Shown here in pieces: positions 56,060 through 64,000 of a stretch of DNA of 64,000 bases. Position numbers and translations under genes: made by a program. The notes beneath the pieces were generated by a model. The model was not told where the DNA came from. It saw nothing but the letters and a program-made list of their open reading frames with translations, and did not search any database. The stretch's first letter is position 1; every line of letters starts with the position of its first letter. The stretch spans positions 15,265,016 to 15,329,015 of the forward strand of contig NC_049988.1 in NCBI RefSeq assembly GCF_000003815.2, in the 5' to 3' direction. The stretch is from Branchiostoma floridae. Its lineage: Eukaryota > Chordata > Leptocardii > Amphioxiformes > Branchiostomatidae.

Positions 56060-58105
56060 AAGCTCCTTGACGGGATTAATCGATTGCATATAGTAATCTT
56101 TATATGTCATTTTTAGAATACATAGGTCAAGGCATACAGCGTCAAAATGATTCATGTACTGAATCAGGAAGAGTTTGAGGGATCGCTGCTCTTTTCATGA
56201 CCGATTGACATTCGCATGATTACACTGTGAATAGAAGTGAATAGTGACTCGATATGTAAGTTTTCTTCAGAGTATTCAGTCCAGACTGTTTTTCTTGTGA
56301 TAAACATCGCTTGTAAGGAGGGAAGTGGAAACGAAGACACCTTCTATTATGGAGATTTCTACCGGTATGAGAATATTATCTTTAATAATAATTTACTAAA
56401 CATGATTAAAATCGGGAACGTTTGTATGAATCCAAATGCAATTTTTTTTTTTACATTACGCACACACACACAAAACCGTATAATATCACAACGCCAAAGT
56501 TGCAGAATTTTGTCCCTTGGTCTGAAATACGTCGTCTGGACATTTTTATTAAAATGAAAAAGAAGTAACGTAATATTTTGGATTAACTGCACCCAAATTG
56601 AAAGCCAGAAATGATAGTGTTTTTTTATGTTCGTTTTAGTCTAGATTTTGGGAGGTGCAAACTACCACAAATTCTAAAGGACCAGGCTGAATGCAATAAG
56701 CAAATTGAATTTTGCTGTGAACATAGTAAGTAACATTAACAATTCCCTTCCTCAAACGATGGGCTGCCGTGCCAAACCTTCACCTACACATATTTACTTG
56801 CGTCTATACATATTGACTTATAGTTAGGGTTATGACTTGTAAATTTCACTTCTTTGTCCCTGTGTGAGCGACCGAAAAACGATCTATTTATCAGCAAATG
56901 TGACAAAGTACATTACACAGACTCTCAGGCAGTGTTGCTGATGTTGGAGAGTCAATATGAGTCAATATAAAGGAACAATATGAGTCATTGTCGTAACTGA
57001 AAGGTGAAAGTCAACTCCATTGAGCCACAATGGCATTATGTTCTTCGTTTTTCAAAGTCATTCTGTTAACGATCAGAAGAGACAAGTTTGCCCCAGGTTC
57101 GAAATTCTTTTACTTTTAATTATGCTGTGTTACACAATCTCTCGCTGCCACGGTGTATATGGACGATTTAGGACAGGCTATCAGATACTTAACCCCATGA
57201 GAATGGGGCAAGCTGGCAAAATCATGGAAAATCAGGTGGATGCTGTTTTTTTCTCATGCATATGTCAGTAGAGATCACGATCCAGGACAATCGACAGATT
57301 GCGATGGAAGTTGGTCACAGTACAGATTGCAATGGGGATTTGTCCTAGGACAAAATCCGATTCAAACTCAATGCTAAGATAACAGATGGTGTTTTTTCGT
57401 CACTATGGGTAACAAGGTATGTATATGGCAGACCGCTTTGTCAACTTTGTATTCCAAACAAAACATGGTAACCATGCCTTTGTATGCTCCGTTGACAGCG
57501 AAAGGCTATACGGTATTGACACCGAACTTTACCCGAGGTTCAGTTCTCACTTACAACTTTCACTTACAAGGGGAACTGAACCTCGGGTAAAGTTACAGTT
57601 GAGCGAACAGCTGACAGAACGTCATTGTTTTAAACACTGGGTTGCGCTGAACCAAGGACTGAACCCGACAGTATTTCAATACTTTTGATTGTATACAGCT
57701 GCTAGTCACCGTATTCAAACGTACTCCGAGACAGGTTTTTCTAGCCTCGATAGCAGGCTCCTTATGCATAGATTATAAGAGTAGTGTATTGCTTTTTACG
57801 AACCGTTTTCTGATTCCTACTATACCGTGTTCTGATTGCTTCAACTTCCCACAACATTTCCCTGTGCGGTAGAATTCACTGCAGCAATCACAAAACCGAA
57901 CGTAATCAGAACTAACAACTGCGACATCACGTGCACACGGGTGCCCGTCACGGAGTCACCATTCGTGGACAGTCGTACCATGCAGCTTGTGACACAACGG
58001 GAGCGCGCAACGCCCAAAGATGGGTCGTCCACCTTAGAAATGCCAATAACTGGGCGATGGATTTGAAGTTAAGTGATCGTCATAGACATTTTTCACCAGC
58101 GTAAC
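56060..58105. other. Intergenic region upstream of the Ig gene
   Basis: I find no supported exon. A perfect 20-bp inverted repeat (CTTTACCCGAGGTTCAGTTC, 57527-57546 and 57573-57592) stands out. The rest is unremarkable AT-rich sequence. Confidence 0.45.
57527..57592. repeat. Perfect 20-bp inverted repeat hairpin
   Basis: Arms CTTTACCCGAGGTTCAGTTC and its exact complement flank a 26-nt loop that contains a CACTTACAA direct repeat. It may be a small transposon remnant. Confidence 0.7.
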
Positions 58106-61100
58106 ATGTCGTTTGGAAACGTACCTGGATCGGCACTGTTGCTGTTTCTGGCAGGTGTGTCAACCCTGACCGTCAGCTCAGGTAAGAAATGTTTTGAAAA
58201 GTACTTTCATTTTCAGCAACATGTCTTCTAATTGTGTTACATGCAATTGGCTGGGTCGGTGTATAATTGTCTAGTTGGGAGCTGTTAACACATCCTGGCC
58301 GATTGCTGTCCCCCCGATCGTTACCTCTATTTCGAGAATAACATAAAAGCCAATTAAGAAGAATAAACACCCTGGGAAAGCCCGACGTAACAAATCTTTT
58401 ACACAACAATTCTATAGATATCAACTGTAATTATTTTCTTGCCATACCACAATTTGTTGTATTATAATGTCATGTAAAATAGTTCTGTGGCCCCAACCGA
58501 GCATTAAAAGTAGCATGGTACACAGTAGCGGGAAGTGTGTGTATTGGAACACGAAATTGCCAAAACATATCGGCTACACAAAATAGTGCGCACTACAAGT
58601 GGCAAATGTCAGCTGTCGTGATATGTCAGAGTCATGGAACTTTGAAGTTATAATCATTTTTTTCTGTTTGGAAGTACATGTAGATGTCATTTTGAATCAG
58701 CTACAGTCTTGAGATGAACTCTGCGTTCGGCTACAATGGCAATCAGAGACGGTCATTTCTTATACATTGGGGCGAACGTTAACTGTTACTGACCTAATTT
58801 ACAGCAATGTCTAGCACCGAAGGCACTATTGCGCGACAATCTTAGGGGTTCCAGAAACATTTGAAATCTTGACTCTAGCTCTCTGAAACGCTATTCCCTG
58901 CATTTTCATGGACAATTTTTGTGTCAGAATAAGCTAAATTTTATGACCTTTCTGTCAGAAAAAAAATTTTAGGGCGACGATCCACGCCCCAGCATATTTT
59001 TACTATGTTGTCGTACGCACCGAAAGCGCAAAGCGTGGCGAGAGAGGTATGGCAACATTTTGAAGTCTTGACTCTTTGAATCGTCATTTCCTGGATTTAA
59101 GGGGCACATTTTGCTTGTAAGTTACATTAAAAATTCTATTAGTAAAAAGGTATTTTAGGACGACGCTTCCATGTTCACCATGTCCAGCGTCACAAGGGAG
59201 GTCCCCAGAAATTTAGAAATGTGGACCAAGTTGAAACGTCATTTCCTGTATTTTCAGGGGCAATTTTATTCCAGAAACGTCAAAAGTTTCTGAATTGTCC
59301 CAAGGCTGCAGCTTAGGTCAGTCGACGGGACCACTGCCCTGGCTTTCTCAGATAGCCCTACACACTTTCCTTCAGCGAAAAACACTTTCACCTTCGCAAG
59401 TCGGCGTCAAGTTTCACCATGAAAGCAAAGCAAAGCAAACAATACCAAGACGTCTTTGTTGTTAGGTCAGACCGTTACGCCCCCTTCCCACTGGAGCGGG
59501 CACACCGTGCTCTCTCTCTACATCTAAATGGGCCGCCCGAAATGTGAATCAACAATCATATCAATACCAAATATCGAGTGCACCCGGAGTGTTCGTCAAG
59601 TGCGCTATATGTACGCTATTTGTGTTGTTTCTTATACACTACTAATACGTAAAATGCGCTGCCCGATCACAGACCGAACGGTACCCATTCGTGCAACATG
59701 TCGGCACCGTGCGTTGTATCTTCGCTGCACATATGACAGAGGTCGTGCCGTGAGAATACCACCGCGTAGGGCTGGGTACCGGTACAGAAAATTCAGGTCC
59801 AGGTCCGGTTCAGGTCCAAAGGATCAGGTCCAGGTCCGGACCTGAACCTGGACCTGATTCAGTATGACTCATACCAATGGTCCATTTCACTACAAAGACA
59901 TCTGTTTGGTGGAGTATTAGACTTACACTGACGTTTTAAAATCCTACAACGCTAACTGCACCTGTACGATTGGCTGTAAAACTTGGTAGAAATGACTATA
60001 AACTCGACTCTACTTCACTCTTGTTATTTTCTTCCACCTGCAAGCGTCATAACGTGTGAATGCCTGATAAAATAATATGTTAATTTTCTAATCGGTCCAA
60101 CATCCGGTCCACCTAATTTTTTCAGGTCCGGTTTTTCTGGACCGGTCCAATAAGAAAAACCGGTTTTGTACCGGTACGCTGTACCGATACCCAGCCCTAC
60201 CACCGCGTATGAAGCGCGAACACATAGCGAACTCGTACCGCACTCGACCGACGTGGGACTGATGCACTGCAAATTTATGACGTATGAGATGCCTTATATA
60301 GATTAGATTACCTTGTAATATTACTTGTATCATAAATAGAAGTTGGGTAGCCCTGGCTGTTGACGTCTTTATCAACTGTATGTTTATGCGTGTAAAGAAA
60401 GCAAGTATGTGAACTGATTCATAATGTTTGTAAATGTTATTGCTGAAAGCAACTAACGTTAAAGAATAGATAAAGCAAAGAATATCATTTTCTTATATGA
60501 ATAAACTTTAATGTCATGGCTTGCAATAGCATGGCTTTTCTCTCATTTCCTCTCTAGCTTAATGCATTTAGTCCCAATGGGGCATGAGTATACAATAAAC
60601 TTCATTGTCATCATTTGAAGAAGAAATGCACGGAATCGTGCGCGTGTGTATCTGTCTGTTGGACAACAGAGCTTGTTTTCGTTGGCGACGATCAACGAAT
60701 TGCAGCGTCCACCGTGGTTAAAGGTGGGTTTACACCTGCGTATATTTTCAAGTGCGCGTGAGTTCCGCATGAAATTTTGTCAATACGCGGCCGAACGCCC
60801 AACATTTGGAATTTTTTTGGAATAAATTAAATTGTACGTCGAGCCCATCTGGCGTTTGAATTACGACTTCAGCGTTTTCATTTCGCATGAGATGCGTATG
60901 ATTGCAACTGAAATGCGCAACAAAATTTTCCGTACTGCGAATAGATTCGTATGGGGTACGTATGTTGGGCGTTTTCCGGACGCACACAACGTCTACCGAC
61001 CGCATGCCTGACGCACCTGGTGCTAACTGCATTCCAAACGCATTTCAGGTGTGTCAGAGGAACAGTTTGTGTTACATATACTTTTGTTTGCGAGCATTGC

Positions 61101-63521
61101 CAATAGAGTATTTTTGTTAGAGGAACCCTTTGTACTACGTATGCCTTTGTTTACAGACAGTGCAAGTAGAACATTGACAAGTAAACAGTGAAGAGTTTTT
61201 TTTTATTCATTTGAGAACCAGTAAAGCAGTGACACTGTGTTTTTACAGAAATGTGGGCCATCATTTACCTTAAGAAATTATGTGCACTGTTAAGATTGTG
61301 TTTGTTTTCACTTTGTCCTTAATGATTTCCCCTATCATCTTAGTACTTCAACTACTATAAAAGTCACACTCATACACACCACAAAACGTATTCAGGATCT
61401 TTATCAAACACGTAAATTAAACAATTATGAAACCTTACGCCCTCTTTCAAAGTTGTAATATGGCTCTATATTGCACCTTTATATCATGTGGTTCTACACA
61501 CAAAAAAATGCCATTATCAGCAAATTAAGTCAAATATCTGTTACACAAAATGGCACGTGTGTCATACAAATTGACCCAGTGCTTGAGCAGGTCCCTCTAC
61601 ATCTTCCCGTCCCTAGAGGCTCTGTTGGGACCAGTTACAGTCATGGTGTCCTGCAAGTTGTGACCATCTCTGCATGCCCCCGGTACAAATTCGTCGGTCC
61701 TGGCCTGGATCTGCCATCTTGAGATGATTTTTTTTTGTCTGGACTCAGATGCACCTTCGTATTTATTCCAACATGATCTGGAGTGTGCGTCGATCACGCT
61801 ATCAGGACGCGTAGTATGCGCAAAGCGATTGCAGAACGCACGGTACTAAATCGTGATCTATGTGTGCATTCGTTATACGGTCGCTCATGGTGCGTTGTGT
61901 CTGCGCTGTAAGAACGCTATGTACTCGCAATACCGCGATATCCGCGTATTACTGCGTATAAAGCGCAATCATGTAGCGTCTTCATAGCGCAATCGACCGA
62001 CGTGGGACCACTGTATTGCGCATCCATAACGTTTTGGGCACCAAACTGCGTACGAATGATAGTTTTGTGCATGTCCAAAACTATCAGGCGAACTGGGCGT
62101 ACATTTTCGTTTGCCTGCGTTCGTGAAACTGTCTAAAAACGATTCAGATGCGATAGAGGTGCGACTTGTCCGTGCGGCCGCGTATTGAAGAAATTAGTCA
62201 AAATGTCGAAAAATGTCAAAACGGAACTCATGCGGCATGAAAATATACGCAGGTGTAAACCCACCTTAAGGTGGGTTCACACATGCGTATATATTCAAGT
62301 CCGTTTGAGGTGCGTATGAAGCTCTTAGTCTCTACTAGGCTCCACAGGTCGTGGGAAAAATAGTACAAATTGGACAAATAAAGATTCATAACATGCCAGA
62401 TGAGTTACATGTAGCTGACCGAGAAGTATGGTTAGCGACCCAGCTAACTCGTCTGACATGTTACCTGTTAACGTTTGTCCAATTTCTATTATTTTCACAA
62501 CGACCTGTGGGGCCTGGTGGAGGCAAATACCCCCATGCGCGCCTCATACGGACTTAAATATATACGCAGGTGTGACCCCACCTTTAAGTCCATGCATTCC
62601 TTTGACTACGAAGACCAGTTCGAGACAGAACGATGCAATCGCAGATCCTGAAATTGCAAGTCTAATTTGCAAGTGGGTGGGTTGGTGGGTGTTTGGTTTC
62701 GGCCATGGATAAAAAAATATATGCTTTGTGAAGTTTTCCAATGTATTCATTCCTCTTTCTGTTAAGTCCATAAAAACAGGAACAAAATGCATAAAGGTGT
62801 GGTTGCGGTATTTGACATCGTTATAATTCACCTTGCAATTCACTTTCTAATTCAGCCATTAGACACCCATCGTAACGACGGATCGTCATGAAGTTTGGTA
62901 TGAAGATAGCTTAAAAGATCTTTGTGTAATTTGCATAATCAATGAGGAAAGTTTATAAGCCCGCTCCGTTCCATGCCCCATGGACCATGTGACATGTGTA
63001 AATGAGAACGAGAAGAACATTACTAGACGGCAAATTGGCGAAGGTGTGGGATCGTGGACCATTGTGCAACTACAGAAAACGCTATAAGCCTATAGTCCGC
63101 AATGACAGTCTAGGGTCAGTATGAACGTTAGTTTGAACGCAATTTTCGATTGAAATGTGTCTAATATAAAAAGTAATATTTCACAATCTTCTGTTGCTAG
63201 GTGAGCCCAGATTCACGTCCGTCCCGGGGAACATTGTAGCCACCATCGGAGAAGATGTTGTCTTTTATTGGGACGTCACTCACGAGCCCGAGCAAACAAT
63301 GCTTTTCATCGCCTATTCTACCATTGATGCCGGTTCTATCATGTATGGGCGTAATGATGATTTTACAGTCCTACCTCAATACGAAGGCCGTGTAGAAAGA
63401 GTCGGACAAGTAGGACTTAGGCTACGTCATGTCAAAGCGAGCGATTCAGGAACATACAAACTTCATATCCTTTTCCTCAACGACGTGGAGTTGGAAAACA
63501 CGGCCAGTCTGGATGTTAGAT
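58106..63521 (+). CDS. Immunoglobulin-superfamily protein, 5' part (continues off window)
   Basis: Exon 1 (58106-58181) encodes MSFGNVPGSALLLFLAGVST followed by LTVSS, a clear signal peptide, and ends in phase 1. Exon 2 (63201-63521) opens at TTGCTAG and encodes a single V-type Ig domain with phase 1 at both ends, the usual Ig exon symmetry. The B-strand region reads GEDVVFYWDV and the F-strand region ASDSGTYKLHIL. The typical D-x-G-x-Y motif is present, but both canonical disulfide cysteines are replaced, as seen in CD2/SLAM and CEACAM N-terminal domains. Donor GAT|GTAAGC ends the exon; later domains, and any membrane anchor, lie outside. It is probably a secreted or cell-surface recognition protein. 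I do not assign a symbol. The 5-kb intron is packed with transposons. Confidence 0.8.
58850..59290. repeat. Diverged ~150-190-bp tandem repeat, three units
   Basis: A module with CTTGACTC(T/..), CGTCATTTCCTG(G/T/C)AT and GGGGCA(C/A)(A)TTTT recurs at about 58865, 59060 and 59210 in intron 1 of the Ig gene. It is non-coding and strongly diverged. Confidence 0.55.
59767..60199. mobile_element. hAT-type MITE, 433 bp, perfect 8-bp TSD
   Basis: The ends TAGGGCTGGGTACCGGTAC and GTACCGATACCCAGCCCTA are inverted repeats. Identical 8-bp target duplications CCACCGCG flank it (59759-59766, 60200-60207). Internal GGTCCAGGTCCGGACCTGAA motifs form further hairpins. An 8-bp duplication and TAGGGC ends fit the hAT superfamily. 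It inserted into an older repeat whose relatives are at 61850-62030. Confidence 0.9.
60722..62266. mobile_element. Harbinger-like non-autonomous element A (1.55 kb)
   Basis: Terminal AGGTGGGTTTACACCTGCGT at the left and ACGCAGGTGTAAACCCACCT at the right are exact inverted repeats, followed inward by ATATTTTCA and TGAAAATAT. A 3-bp duplication TAA (60719-60721, 62267-62269) fits PIF/Harbinger. No transposase is present. The interior contains other repeat pieces rich in CGCATA/TATGCG. Confidence 0.75.
62270..62584. mobile_element. Harbinger-like MITE B (~315 bp), abutting element A
   Basis: The left end GGTGGGTTCACACATGCGTA and right end TATACGCAGGTGTGACCCCACC are related to the termini of element A. 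TAA is shared at the junction and recurs at 62585-62587. The two elements are thus tail to head with one common target trinucleotide. Confidence 0.7.
62588..63200. other. Ig gene intron 1, 3' portion
   Basis: No additional exon or repeat recognised. It ends in the acceptor TTGCTAG of the Ig exon. Confidence 0.45.
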
Positions 63522-64000
63522 GTAAGCATCTTTACTAATTTCTCAGTGGTATATTCAATTCCCTGTGGGCTTTTGATGCCCTTTTTTTGCGCCACATAAG
63601 AGCCTCCAGTGTCCAGCTGTGAAATCTAAGAACAGACAATGGAGCCAGCTGAATAGAACATACTTTTATGGGGTAATAACCCAAATTTAACATTAGAAAA
63701 TGCGCAATTTGTTAGAACAAGCGGTAAAAGTGAAAAAATCACATACTAGTAGGTATTTGATAATTATTCTGGACAAAGAGAAGTCTATGCAGTTACTTTC
63801 AAAAGTTTGCCAACATATGTAAATAATTCTAAACATTTTCAAGCTATCAATTCCATTTGTTTTAACAATTCAAAACTCTTGTGACTGAAATATTCTTTCA
63901 TCTATTATATTTAACATTTATTACAAACATCATCTGAAAACCCACTCACTCGGTGACTTGGACTTCATTTACTACATATGGCATATAGTCGTTCTTGAAG
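63522..64000. other. Ig gene intron 2, 5' part
   Basis: AT-rich sequence after the Ig exon donor. No further exon is visible before the window ends. Confidence 0.5.

Noticed and set aside
63194-63538. Ig protein starting at the local Met (MLGEPRF) and ending at 63538
   Set aside because: That Met lies in the intron before the TTGCTAG acceptor, and the stop lies after the GAT|GTAAGC donor. The signal-peptide exon at 58106 supplies the start in the right phase.

Overview
This looks like a euchordate nuclear genome window, most likely amphioxus (Branchiostoma). The evidence is intron-rich orthologs of vertebrate single-copy genes (SNAPC1, SNRNP25, ARL5, a kelch-like gene, an Ig-superfamily receptor), AT-rich introns, and an unusually dense and varied set of small transposons. 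Two runs of exactly 100 N (54701-54800, 55797-55896) are scaffold gaps. The species call is inference. No operon, CRISPR array or prokaryotic feature is present.

Layout. Bases 1-14500 hold no gene I can support. They are TE-rich: a diverged ~850 bp tandem duplication (about 1325-2720), a LINE C-terminal fragment (5273-5611) and a foldback element inside an 84-bp inverted repeat, several hairpin elements, and a second decayed LINE 3' end near 11400-11780. At 14542-16191 (+) is a three-exon gene for a 284-residue proline-rich protein of unknown function. At 17309-18234 is a terminal-inverted-repeat element that carries an internal array of a 16-bp motif.

From 19796 to 26836 (-) an 11-exon SNAPC1 (446 aa) is reconstructed with every splice phase closing. 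SNAPC1 is a subunit of SNAPc, the factor that drives snRNA gene transcription. Divergently placed about 2.7 kb away is SNRNP25 (29540-30674, +), the 25K protein of the U11/U12 di-snRNP. Two snRNA-biology genes therefore sit head to head. ARL5 (34547-48239, -, six exons, 178 aa), a small GTPase of the trans-Golgi, follows. Its 8.2-kb first intron contains an inverted-repeat element of about 4.9 kb with TTAA target duplication (Kolobok-like), inserted inside a smaller CAGGG-ended element. Two unidentified plus-strand exons lie inside the larger element.

From 49774 (+) seven exons encode the BTB, BACK and first kelch blades of a KLHL-type Cul3 adaptor. Its 3' end falls in or after the assembly gaps. 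From 58106 (+) a signal-peptide exon and a V-type Ig exon begin a cell-surface or secreted Ig protein that continues past the window. Its Ig domain lacks both canonical cysteines. Its 5-kb intron holds a 433-bp hAT MITE with a perfect 8-bp target duplication and two abutting Harbinger-like elements.

The SNAPC1/SNRNP25 pair is the only functional linkage I see. I found no clearly new biological system. The most original material is the nested transposon in ARL5 intron 1, a family with CAGGG ends and 5-bp target duplications, an 80-bp hairpin element with a 10-bp target duplication, and the cysteine-less Ig domain.
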